DNA from: Saprospiraceae bacterium
GTDB taxonomy: Bacteria > Bacteroidota > Bacteroidia > Chitinophagales > Saprospiraceae
Direction of reading: 5' to 3'
Length of the DNA stretch: 6,299 bases
Assembly (NCBI GenBank): GCA_023300835.1
Contig: JALZVB010000305.1
Coordinates: 1-6,299 of the forward strand
Shown piece after piece: positions 1 through 6,249 of this stretch. The notes beneath the pieces were generated by a model. The model ran no database searches. It was not told the origin of the DNA and saw nothing but the letters and a program-made list of their open reading frames with translations. The translations under genes were made by a program, and so were the position numbers. The number at the start of each line of letters is the position of its first letter. Position 1 is the stretch's first letter.

Positions 1-379
1 AACGTTCTATTTCCCACAAAGCGCCATTAACAAAGCCAGCATGTATTACAAATCCACAGGTGAATTTATCTGGATGTGATCTCTGTACATCTGCATTAAA
101 ATCATTCTGGAAACGCAGTACTTTTTTCATCTCTTCGTACCTCAGCCCATTTCCATATAGTTGAGACAAGTTAAGTACTACGGCATGGTCAATATTATTC
201 TTGTCCATCCATTCGATTTTTTCATTGAGAAAAAAGCTGGAATCCGTTACTGGTCTTTTCCACCCTTTCTGCAACATATGCTTTCTATCTGAGTCCACCC
301 AGAAGATTTCTTTATCCTTCATAAATGCTGGTATCTGCTCAGGATAAGGGAGAAGATGTGAATGGCCGTTAATACGCAT
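1..379 (-). CDS. Amidohydrolase family protein, ACMSD-like (N-terminal part; 3' end beyond left edge)
   Basis: I translated the minus strand from an ATG at 379-377. It stays open for 126 codons and runs off the left edge, so only the N-terminal part is visible; family members are usually around 300-350 residues. The protein opens MRINGHSHLLPYPEQIP. The H-x-H at residues 6 and 8 matches the first two metal ligands at the end of strand 1 in the amidohydrolase superfamily. The segment with NNIDHAVVLNLSQLYGNGL (about residues 64-82) fits the second barrel strand of aminocarboxymuconate-semialdehyde decarboxylase (ACMSD)-like enzymes. These are metal-dependent cytosolic decarboxylases or hydrolases acting on aromatic-ring cleavage products, for example in the kynurenine/3-hydroxyanthranilate route. 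The exact substrate cannot be told, because the later ligands (His, His, Asp) lie outside the window. No Shine-Dalgarno motif precedes the start. The gene is divergent from the patatin gene, with 157 bases between them. Confidence 0.75.
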   Translation of the reverse strand, partial: MRINGHSHLLPYPEQIPAFMKDKEIFWVDSDRKHMLQKGWKRPVTDSSFFLNEKIEWMDKNNIDHAVVLNLSQLYGNGLRYEEMKKVLRFQNDFNADVQRSHPDKFTCGFVIHAGFVNGALWEIER

Positions 380-536
380 ATTGCAATGAGTTAGATTGGC
401 GATAAATATAGTAAAACAAATGGATGAATAGCTGTATCTTATATTTATCAAGACAATACTTGAATTATTACTAATTACCTAATGTTAAAAAATTATACTC
501 TGAGTATAGTTTCTAAAATTGCTCTAATTTTGTATT
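380..536. promoter_or_regulatory. Divergent spacer between amidohydrolase and patatin genes
   Basis: This 157-base AT-rich spacer separates two divergent starts and must hold both promoters. It contains a perfect 10-base inverted repeat: gataaatata at 401-410 and tatatttatc at 440-449, 29 bases apart. Just before the patatin ATG, TAATTTTG at 525-532 fits the Bacteroidota -7 consensus TAnnTTTG, but I find no convincing -33 TTTG at the expected distance. If that box is real, transcription would start at or next to the ATG and the mRNA would be nearly leaderless. I see no small gene here. Confidence 0.35.
401..449. repeat. 10-base perfect inverted repeat in the divergent spacer
   Basis: The arms at 401-410 (gataaatata) and 440-449 (tatatttatc) are exact reverse complements separated by 29 bases. 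The centre is about 45 bases upstream of the amidohydrolase start and about 110 bases upstream of the patatin start. It could be a paired half-site for a regulator. The arms are mostly A and T in AT-rich DNA, so chance remains a serious alternative. Confidence 0.3.
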
Positions 537-1373
537 ATGAAGTATGATTGTCTAATTGTAGAAGGAGGAGGATTCAAAACAGCATTTACAGCTGGTATAT
601 TAGATGCCTTTATTACGCATAACTATTTTCCATTTTCTACACTGATAGGTAATTCGGGAGGCTCAGTGGCCTTGTCTTATTTTCTAAGTGGGCAATATCG
701 TTTCTGTATCAAAGCCATGAACGTATTAGCCAAAGACAAACAATTTGCCAATTACAGAAGAACGTTCAGTAAAAAAGGGTATCTGGACATTGATTACATA
801 TCAACAGTTGCGCATGAGAAAGTACCATTTAATGTTGCGGATGCAGTTAAAAAAATAAAAGGATTAAATGTTGTTTTTGTAGCGACAGATAGGAAAAAAG
901 GTACGGCGGAGTATCTAATACCCAACAAAAAGGATTGGATACAAATGGTTGTCGCTTCTTCTACACTTCCATTTGCAACTAAAGGTGTTCACAAACTGAA
1001 TGGTCGATCTTACTTTGATGGTGGATGGAGTGATCCACTTCCTGTAGAATGGGCTTATAAAAATGGTTGCAAAAACATACTTGTATTGCGTACTATTCCA
1101 GAAGACAATAAAGTCACTCAGAGCTGGGTAGATTACTTTGGGTCATATTATTTCCAGTCAACACCGAAGCTTGCTAAGACATTTGAATCTGCATTTGATG
1201 TGTATAATAAAACTTTAGATTTTATTAAGAATGCGCCATCAGATCTTAATGTCACTCAGATATCACCTAAACGAAATTTAAATAGTGGGACTTACTCTTA
1301 TTCTAAAAAGACACTGTTGTCTGACTATCGATATGGTTTGGATAAGGGGATGTTACATCTGAATAGGAGATAG
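537..1373 (+). CDS. Patatin-like phospholipase family protein
   Basis: The 278-residue protein is a single patatin-type alpha/beta hydrolase domain, expected to cleave acyl esters of phospholipids or other lipids with a Ser-Asp dyad. The glycine-rich oxyanion-hole loop EGGGFKTAFTAG is at residues 9-20, the nucleophile elbow G-N-S-G-G at 38-42 with Ser40 as nucleophile, and the D-G-G motif at 161-163 with Asp161 as the second catalytic residue. All catalytic elements are intact. The length and the motif GGGFKTAFTAG resemble the YjjU-type bacterial patatins, but without a clear extra C-terminal domain. I see no signal peptide or membrane segment, so it is probably cytosolic or peripherally membrane-bound. 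The ATG at 537 is the first possible start, because an in-frame TAA lies at 525-527. The gene stands alone, divergent from the amidohydrolase and convergent with the oxidoreductase. Its physiological lipid substrate is unknown. Confidence 0.9.
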   Translation: MKYDCLIVEGGGFKTAFTAGILDAFITHNYFPFSTLIGNSGGSVALSYFLSGQYRFCIKAMNVLAKDKQFANYRRTFSKKGYLDIDYISTVAHEKVPFNVADAVKKIKGLNVVFVATDRKKGTAEYLIPNKKDWIQMVVASSTLPFATKGVHKLNGRSYFDGGWSDPLPVEWAYKNGCKNILVLRTIPEDNKVTQSWVDYFGSYYFQSTPKLAKTFESAFDVYNKTLDFIKNAPSDLNVTQISPKRNLNSGTYSYSKKTLLSDYRYGLDKGMLHLNRR

Positions 1374-1489
1374 CGTTAAACTTTTAAACATCTTAAAAGA
1401 CGACTATAGAAAATATACTATTAACAACTGAATTATGATTGTATCCTAATAGTCTATAAATTTTGAGTAGATTTTCATTCTCTACTTAT
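1374..1489. terminator. Convergent spacer with weak hairpins, possible terminator region
   Basis: Two genes end facing each other across 116 bases. Right after the patatin stop, cttttaa (1381-1387) and ttaaaag (1393-1399) can form a 7-pair stem with a 5-base loop, but no T-run follows. Near the other end, 1464-1471 and 1481-1488 pair over 8 positions (one G-T), with a 9-base loop. This stem is followed on the plus strand by tttaca (1489-1494), overlapping the stop codon of the minus-strand gene. Both stems are AT-rich and weak. A terminator is expected here from gene orientation, but the exact element is uncertain. Confidence 0.35.
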
Positions 1490-2464
1490 TTACATAATAA
1501 TCACAACCTTCCCCATCACTTTCCTATTCATCATTTCTTCTAATGCTACTGGTGATAGTTCTAAAGGATAACGCTTATAGATGTGAGGTTTTATTTTTCC
1601 TTCAGCATACCATTGCATAATCTGCATACTGTTACTTAGATTTTTTTCTGGATTCTCTTTAGTGAATCTGCCCCAGAAGACACCTCTTAAGTCAGCGCCT
1701 TTTAGTAGCGGAAGATTGAGTGGGATTTTAGGAATTTCACCAGTTGCGAATCCAACGACCAGATACCTGCCAGCCCAAGCCATTGCTCTAAAGGCAGACT
1801 CGGTGTATGAGCCACCTACTGGATCATATATAACATTGGCCCCTTTACCATCTGTCAATTCCTTGATTCTGGTCTTTAGATCTTCTTGTGTATAGTTTAT
1901 AGTTTCTGCAGCGCCATATTGTTTGCATAGCTCAAGTTTCTCTGATGTGGAAGCCGCTGCAATTACTCTGGCTCCTATTTTATTACCAATATCTACGGCT
2001 GCTAATCCAACACCACCAGCTGCACCTAAGACTACTAATGTGTCGCCAGGTTTTAATTCGCCTCGATCTTTCAGTGCATGTAAAGATGTTCCATAAGCAT
2101 ATAGAAATGATGCAGCAATATCAAAATCCATTCCTGTGGGTTTAGGAAATATCATCTTGCTATGTGCGACAACTTCTTCTGCCATTCCTCCATACGGCAC
2201 TACTCCAAACACCTCGTCACCTAATTTAAGATGCTTTACATCTGCACCTACTTCTTTTACTATCCCAGAGATATCACTACCCGGCGAAAAAGGCAATTCC
2301 GGTCTCATCTGATATTTACCTTGTATAATAAGTGTATCCGGGAAATTAATGGCGCAAGCTTTTACAGTAATGACGACTTCTTTTGGGCCAGGCATAGGAC
2401 TTTCTACCTCTTTGTAAATGAGGTCTCCTGGCAGTCCTAATTTTTCACATACTATTGCTTTCAT
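1490..2464 (-). CDS. NADPH:quinone oxidoreductase-like MDR enzyme (zinc-independent)
   Basis: The 324-residue protein belongs to the medium-chain dehydrogenase/reductase superfamily, quinone oxidoreductase (QOR) branch. The N-terminal GroES-like part carries INFPDTLIIQGKYQ near residues 39-52 and PFSPGSDISGIV at 58-69, the usual QOR pattern. The Rossmann part has GAAGGVG at 147-153, and the stretch after the second strand (AAASTSEK, 169-176) lacks an acidic residue, which fits NADPH over NADH. The zinc-ligand cysteines and histidines of alcohol dehydrogenases are absent from the expected places. Family members reduce quinones, enals or enoyl thioesters by NADPH in the cytosol. The length is normal for the family. 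The start lies 3 bases after the stop of the DUF4442 gene, so the two are almost certainly co-transcribed and probably translationally coupled. The partner suggests an acyl or acyl-CoA type substrate, but that is inference. Confidence 0.9.
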   Translation of the reverse strand: MKAIVCEKLGLPGDLIYKEVESPMPGPKEVVITVKACAINFPDTLIIQGKYQMRPELPFSPGSDISGIVKEVGADVKHLKLGDEVFGVVPYGGMAEEVVAHSKMIFPKPTGMDFDIAASFLYAYGTSLHALKDRGELKPGDTLVVLGAAGGVGLAAVDIGNKIGARVIAAASTSEKLELCKQYGAAETINYTQEDLKTRIKELTDGKGANVIYDPVGGSYTESAFRAMAWAGRYLVVGFATGEIPKIPLNLPLLKGADLRGVFWGRFTKENPEKNLSNSMQIMQWYAEGKIKPHIYKRYPLELSPVALEEMMNRKVMGKVVIIM

Positions 2465-2467
2465 ACT

Positions 2468-2932
2468 CTATTTCTTTTTTCTATCAGACACCTTCATAGT
2501 AATCATCGCCTTAACAACTTCTAGGCCTTCTAAATCTTTGACAGAAACATGACACAAAGCTTCAGTGCATGTCTCCCAATCAACTTCACTCAGATCACAA
2601 GTCGCTGTCAGGTTTGTCTTAGCTTTATGCTTATATGCGACTTCCATTCCGATTGGTATCCAACGCCTATGTTTAGGAATAGAGGCTTCCATACTAATAC
2701 CTGCGGCAAACTCACATAGATTGCAAGACGCAATTGCATGTACCGTTCCTAAGTGGTTATGCACTGAGCGACGCTTTTTCATTGAGACCTTAATATAGTT
2801 AGACTTGAGTTCTATTATTCTGGGATCTATTGTTGTAAAGTAGGGTGCCATTCTCGCTATGGATTTTGAGAATAATATTTGTCCGAAAGGAAATTTTGAG
2901 AATTTGTTTTGGAGTTTAAGGACCTTATTCAT
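2468..2932 (-). CDS. DUF4442 hotdog-fold (thioesterase-like) protein
   Basis: This 154-residue protein fits the DUF4442 family, which has the hotdog fold of acyl-CoA thioesterases. The diagnostic part is residues 57-80, containing VHNHLGTVHAIASCNLCEF. The N-H-x-G-T-x-H-A core is the position where hotdog thioesterases place their catalytic and helix-start residues (Asn59, Gly62, Thr63, His65), and the following acidic Glu74 sits on the central hotdog helix. The strands before (about 35-56) and after (about 88-150) complete the expected alternating pattern. Thioesterase activity has not been shown for most DUF4442 proteins, so acyl-CoA hydrolysis or acyl binding is only a family-level inference. 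It is the first gene of a two-gene unit with the QOR-like enzyme 3 bases downstream. The 327 bases upstream are non-coding and must contain its promoter. I found no clear Bacteroidota -33/-7 pair there. Confidence 0.8.
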   Translation of the reverse strand: MNKVLKLQNKFSKFPFGQILFSKSIARMAPYFTTIDPRIIELKSNYIKVSMKKRRSVHNHLGTVHAIASCNLCEFAAGISMEASIPKHRRWIPIGMEVAYKHKAKTNLTATCDLSEVDWETCTEALCHVSVKDLEGLEVVKAMITMKVSDRKKK

Positions 2933-3175
2933 TGTTGTGCTTTAAGTATAAAACAAGTGTCATTGTCATATTAAACATCTTGCGCCTTATTTTTTTTATT
3001 GAAACTCTTGGCATTTGCCTGCCAGCAGGGCTTTCATTTTTTTCATTGAAAAAAAAACGAAACAAAAAATTCTAGGCTATACCTATTTCTTAACGCCAAT
3101 CCGACTGTTGATAGCTAAACATCTGCAAACTCCTCCCAATGGGTCGTCAAACAAGCATCTGTTTTTTACGCTATC

Positions 3176-3204
3176 AAAAATCTCCTTGGCTAAAATAGCT
3201 AAGG
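3176..3204 (-). terminator. Stem-loop with T-tail, candidate terminator (minus strand)
   Basis: On the minus strand, ccttagcta (3204-3196), loop ttt and tagccaagg (3192-3184) form a 9-position stem with one A/C mismatch, followed by agattttt (3183-3176). On the plus strand the mismatch becomes a G-T wobble, so the hairpin would be slightly better in a plus transcript. It sits about 55-85 bases after the stop of the CurA-like gene, where an operon terminator would be expected. Confidence 0.35.
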
Positions 3205-3231
3205 CCGATTAAATAAATCGTTCTTCGGTCC

Positions 3232-3250
3232 AAAAACTTATGGTGATAAG
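3232..3250 (-). terminator. Short hairpin with T-run just after the CurA-like gene, candidate terminator
   Basis: On the minus strand, 10 bases past the stop codon, cttat (3250-3246), loop cacc and ataag (3241-3237) form a 5-pair stem directly followed by ttttt (3236-3232). The stem is short and AT-rich; a competing pairing of aactt with aagtt (3235-3239 and 3251-3255) is possible. The position and T-run fit an intrinsic terminator, perhaps acting together with the next hairpin downstream. Confidence 0.3.
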
Positions 3251-3259
3251 AAGTTCAAT

Positions 3260-4264
3260 TTAATTTTCAATTATTTTCAGAACCAACTTCCCTCTTTTTT
3301 GTCCATTGAACAATCGCTCGAATGTAGGAAAGAAATTTTCTATGCCTTCGTATATATCTTCTTCAGTTTTTAATTTTCCTTGCATCATCCATTGCCCCAT
3401 TTGCATACCTGCTTCCTTATATCTGTTGGCATAATCAAATACAACCATCCCTTGCATTGTTGCGCGATTAACAAGTAAAGATAGATAGTTTTTAGGACCT
3501 TGAATATGCGTGGTCGCATTATACTGAGAAATGGCTCCACATATAACAACTCTTGCATGCATTCTTAATCTGGCTAATGCCGCATCAAGAATATCGCCAC
3601 CTACATTATCAAAATATACGTCGATCCCCTTAGGACAATGTGTCTTGATACCAGCAGATATTTTTTCGTTCTTGTAGTCGATACAAGCATCAAATCCTAG
3701 TTCTTCAACTACATATTTACACTTTTCAGGGCCACCTGCAATTCCAATTACTGTACAGCCTTTTATTTTTGCAATTTGTCCCACAATGCTACCGACAGCT
3801 CCTGCGGCACCTGAGACAAGAACAACTTCTCCTTCTTTTATTTTTCCTACTTCTAATATCCCAAAATAAGCTGTCATACCAGGCATTCCTAGTGCACCTA
3901 TATACTTGGTCATAGGCGCCAGTGAAGTATCTACTTTGAAATGTCCTTCTCCATCGGTTATAAAATATTGTTGTACTCCACCCCAACCTGTTAATATATC
4001 TCCAACTTTAAATTTGGCTTCAGCTCCCGCTTTTATCACCTCTCCTATTGTACCTGCTCTCATCACTTCATCTATCGCAACAGGGGGAATATATGATTTG
4101 GCATCATTCAACCAACCGCGCATAGCTGGATCGAGAGAAATATAATGGGTCTTAACCAAAACTTGATTATCTGCGACATCTGGAATTGTGTTTGATTGTA
4201 ATTCCCAGGTATCTGCAGTCGGCATGCCTATGGGTCTCTTTTTGAGTATAACTTGTTTGTTCAT
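3260..4264 (-). CDS. NADP-dependent MDR oxidoreductase, CurA/PTGR-like
   Basis: The 334-residue protein belongs to the MDR branch that contains bacterial CurA (curcumin reductase, YncB) and mammalian PTGR (leukotriene B4 12-hydroxydehydrogenase/prostaglandin reductase). These enzymes reduce alpha,beta-unsaturated carbonyls with NADPH. Recognisable parts are THYISLDPAMRGWLND (39-54), typical of this branch; the coenzyme loop AAGAVG (153-158); AGGPEKC shortly after the second Rossmann strand, a neutral/basic pattern that suits NADPH; and YFDNVGG plus the later VICGAISQYN segment, both standard in the family. The length is normal and no zinc ligands are apparent. It is the last gene of a three-gene unit, starting 15 bases after the SDR stop, with two hairpins beyond its own stop. 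Context points to reduction of an unsaturated acyl or ketone intermediate or detoxification of alkenals; the true substrate is unknown. Confidence 0.9.
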   Translation of the reverse strand: MNKQVILKKRPIGMPTADTWELQSNTIPDVADNQVLVKTHYISLDPAMRGWLNDAKSYIPPVAIDEVMRAGTIGEVIKAGAEAKFKVGDILTGWGGVQQYFITDGEGHFKVDTSLAPMTKYIGALGMPGMTAYFGILEVGKIKEGEVVLVSGAAGAVGSIVGQIAKIKGCTVIGIAGGPEKCKYVVEELGFDACIDYKNEKISAGIKTHCPKGIDVYFDNVGGDILDAALARLRMHARVVICGAISQYNATTHIQGPKNYLSLLVNRATMQGMVVFDYANRYKEAGMQMGQWMMQGKLKTEEDIYEGIENFFPTFERLFNGQKRGKLVLKIIEN

Positions 4265-4279
4265 TATTGTTGATTATAA

Positions 4280-5035
4280 TTATAAAGATAAACCGCCATC
4301 CATCGTAATGGCTTGTCCTGTAATGAAACTTGTTTTGTCTGAAGCTAACCAAAATATCGAATGTGCAATTTCTTCAGGTTGTCCAAATCTATTCATTGGA
4401 ATATACTTAAGGAATCTGTCATGTAATGATGGGTCCGAATTTAATACATCATTAAACAATTTTGTTCTTGTGTAACCTGGACATACGCAATTGATTCTGA
4501 TGTTAAGGCTTGCATATTCTAGAGCGGCAGATTTAGTCATTCCAACTACAGCAAATTTGCTGGCTGAGTATCCTATATTAAAACCAGATGCTTTCAACCC
4601 AGCTAATGAAGCTACGTTAACTATATTTCCGTGACCTTGTTCTAACATATGTTTAAGGGCATATTTCATACAATAGAAAACACCACTTTGATTGACCTTA
4701 ATAACCTTATCCCAATCTTCTAAAGAATGATCAGCCGTACGTGCCATTTCTTTACTGGCTATTCCTGCATTGTTTACAATAATATCAATAGCTCCACAAT
4801 CCTTATAGATAAGTTTTAATACATTTTCAACTAAGACTGGATCTGTTACATCCAATCTATAGGATACGGCTTCACCTCCATTATCAATAATGTTTTCTTT
4901 CACTTTACTGGCGGATAGTTCATCAATTTCACATAGCACAACTTTGTAACCTTCCATACCAAAGAGATAAGCTGTAGCCTCTCCAATTCCCGATCCTGCA
5001 CCTGTCACTACAACGACCTTTTTTCTTTCTATCAT
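4280..5035 (-). CDS. Classical SDR family oxidoreductase
   Basis: The 251-residue protein is a complete classical short-chain dehydrogenase/reductase. The coenzyme loop TGAGSGIG is at 11-18, NNAG at 88-91, and the catalytic tetrad is Asn115, Ser143, Tyr156 and Lys160 (YSASK, 156-160). PGY follows near 185, and the C-terminal DGG segment is present. Glu36 at the end of the second strand favours NAD(H) over NADP(H), so it may work as an alcohol dehydrogenase in the oxidative direction. Close relatives include 3-hydroxyacyl-CoA and other secondary-alcohol dehydrogenases, but the substrate cannot be read from the sequence. An in-frame TAA lies one codon upstream of the ATG, fixing the start. It is the middle gene of the unit: 43 bases after the kinase-like gene and 15 bases before the CurA-like gene. 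Pairing with an ACAD10/11-type kinase suggests a (hydroxy)acyl-CoA substrate. Confidence 0.92.
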   Translation of the reverse strand: MIERKKVVVVTGAGSGIGEATAYLFGMEGYKVVLCEIDELSASKVKENIIDNGGEAVSYRLDVTDPVLVENVLKLIYKDCGAIDIIVNNAGIASKEMARTADHSLEDWDKVIKVNQSGVFYCMKYALKHMLEQGHGNIVNVASLAGLKASGFNIGYSASKFAVVGMTKSAALEYASLNIRINCVCPGYTRTKLFNDVLNSDPSLHDRFLKYIPMNRFGQPEEIAHSIFWLASDKTSFITGQAITMDGGLSL

Positions 5036-5078
5036 CCTTTAATTTGACTTTAACCCCCTTTATAATTTTAGAATATTA

Positions 5079-6146
5079 TTATTCAAATAAATTTTCTATT
5101 CTGTTTTTTAATATCGCTTGTTTTGCCATCTGACAAAGAAATTCACAGGCCTCATCGAGCTTAGCGAATTTTTCATTTTGCGTTAATCCTTTTTCGTATC
5201 TGTAATAGATTTGCTGCGCAATAACAGCTATTTTAAACAATCCATATACATAATAGAAAACCAAGTTATCAACCGGTCTTCCAGAAAGGTTACTATATGA
5301 TTCTACAATATCACTTCTAGATGGGTTACCTGGCAACATTGTCGGTGAAGGGATTCCACGCAATACCATAGGTCCATCTGAGGCCATTGTCCAATAAGCC
5401 AATGAAGTTCCTAGGTCCATAAGTGGATCGCCTAACGTACACATTTCCCAATCTAGGACAGCATGAATTTTAGACCAATCATCTTGATCAAATAAGACAT
5501 TGTCATATTTGTAATCATTATGTATCAGGCTATGATCATATTCCAATGGCTGATTTTCTGCCATCCATTCTATAACATAGTTTGCTTCAGGTATTTCTCT
5601 AGTGGCTGCCTTATAATATTGTTTTCCCCAATTAGTAACTTGTCTGTTTACATAGCCTACTGGCCTTCCTAAACTTTCTAACCCAGCTTCCTTATAATCA
5701 ACATTATGTAGATCAACATAAGTAGACAACCAAGTCTCTGATATTAATTTGAACTCACTTTCATGAATTGAATGTTTTTTGGCTGCAGCCAAATTTAAAG
5801 CAACTCCTTCTACTTTTTCCATTAAGTAAAATGGAACACCTAAAGTACCTCCTGTAGGTTCAAATGCTAAGGTCTTTGGTGCTTTTGAAAAATAAGGATT
5901 CAATTGACTCAAGACTTGATATTCTCTTCCCATATCATGCCCACGTTTGATCGCCCCTACTGGTGGTCTGCGCAGAACACATTCTTTATTTTCAAACTTT
6001 AATAAATAAGTAAGGTTGGAAAAACCATTAGAAAATTGTGAAATCTCTAATGAACTCATATTGTCGCTGATTACTTCATTCTTGAATAGAAACGCTTTAA
6101 GCTTTAGACTATCCAGTTCTTCACCATTTCTTACCTCATTAACCAT
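5079..6146 (-). CDS. Phosphotransferase family protein, ACAD10/11 N-terminal type (LvaA-like)
   Basis: The 355-residue protein has the aminoglycoside-phosphotransferase (APH)/choline-kinase fold, in the branch that forms the N-terminal kinase domain of ACAD10 and ACAD11 and includes LvaA of Pseudomonas putida. Visible motifs are QFSNGFSNLTYLL (37-49, nucleotide loop), VLRRPPVGAIKRGHDMGREY (57-76, with Glu75), the catalytic HNDYKYDN (209-216: His209, Asp211, Asn216), and the metal-binding DWE (232-234) followed by LGDPLMDLG. In the known relatives the kinase phosphorylates the hydroxyl of 4-hydroxyacyl-CoA, opening a route that moves the oxygen to C3 for beta-oxidation. Here that role is inference; it is not an antibiotic-resistance enzyme by sequence type. 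A TGA abuts the ATG, so this is the first possible start. It heads the three-gene unit and is divergent from a second SDR. The acyl-CoA dehydrogenase domain of mammalian ACAD10/11 is absent. Confidence 0.88.
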   Translation of the reverse strand: MVNEVRNGEELDSLKLKAFLFKNEVISDNMSSLEISQFSNGFSNLTYLLKFENKECVLRRPPVGAIKRGHDMGREYQVLSQLNPYFSKAPKTLAFEPTGGTLGVPFYLMEKVEGVALNLAAAKKHSIHESEFKLISETWLSTYVDLHNVDYKEAGLESLGRPVGYVNRQVTNWGKQYYKAATREIPEANYVIEWMAENQPLEYDHSLIHNDYKYDNVLFDQDDWSKIHAVLDWEMCTLGDPLMDLGTSLAYWTMASDGPMVLRGIPSPTMLPGNPSRSDIVESYSNLSGRPVDNLVFYYVYGLFKIAVIAQQIYYRYEKGLTQNEKFAKLDEACEFLCQMAKQAILKNRIENLFE

Positions 6147-6249
6147 TCAAAAATTGTTTGAAAGAATTTCCAATAATAATAGGCAATTATAAACTCGTGG
6201 CCTAAGTGTTTGTTGCATTTTCTTTACTTTGAGTAAAATTCAAGGATTT
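6147..6249. promoter_or_regulatory. Divergent spacer between kinase-like gene and second SDR
   Basis: These 103 AT-rich bases separate two divergent starts and should contain promoters for both. TTACTTTG (6224-6231, plus strand) is one base off the Bacteroidota -7 consensus, and TATTATTG on the minus strand (within 6170-6181) is also one off. Neither has a TTTG at the right distance upstream. I therefore mark the region but do not name a promoter. Confidence 0.3.

Larger units (their letters stand above)
2933..3259. other. 327-base non-coding spacer with several inverted repeats
   Basis: This lies between the end of the CurA-like gene and the start of the DUF4442 gene, both on the minus strand. 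It contains: a near-palindrome cctgc-ca-gcagg at 3018-3029; a T-run/A-run hairpin at 3037-3044 with 3048-3055 (loop att); an 8-pair long-range stem ttgatagc 3108-3115 with gctatcaa 3170-3177 enclosing 54 bases, among them cccaatggg at 3135-3143; and T-tailed hairpins at 3176-3204 and 3232-3250. The part nearest the DUF4442 start (2933-3000) has no obvious structure and presumably carries its promoter. The one open frame inside (3015-3212, plus) has no family resemblance and crosses the hairpins, so I do not call a gene. The layered structure suggests a repeated intergenic element or a structured RNA. Confidence 0.5.

Noticed and set aside
1417..1453. actatta / taatagt inverted repeat in the convergent spacer
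   Set aside because: Seven AT-rich pairs with a 23-base loop and no T-run; expected by chance in DNA of this composition.
1662..2440. Three short plus-strand open frames opposite the QOR-like gene
   Set aside because: All lie antisense to a full-length MDR gene with intact motifs and have no family resemblance.
3015..3212. 65-codon plus-strand open frame in the structured spacer
   Set aside because: Its lysine-rich stretch comes from the A-run, it crosses several hairpins, and it resembles no protein family I know. An RNA or repeat explanation fits better.
4167..4352. 61-codon minus-strand frame across the 15-base junction
   Set aside because: It overlaps the end of the SDR and the start of the CurA-like gene in another frame, with low-complexity Ile/Asn runs from AT-rich DNA; not a gene.
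4188..4475. 95-codon plus-strand open frame spanning the SDR/CurA-like junction
   Set aside because: It is antisense to two genes with complete family motifs and has no recognisable domain of its own; a shadow frame.
5079..6146. Reading the APH-fold protein as an aminoglycoside resistance gene
   Set aside because: The motifs are those of the ACAD10/11-LvaA branch (QFSNGFSN, VLRRPP, HNDYKYDN), and the gene sits with acyl-CoA-type oxidoreductases; resistance is very unlikely.
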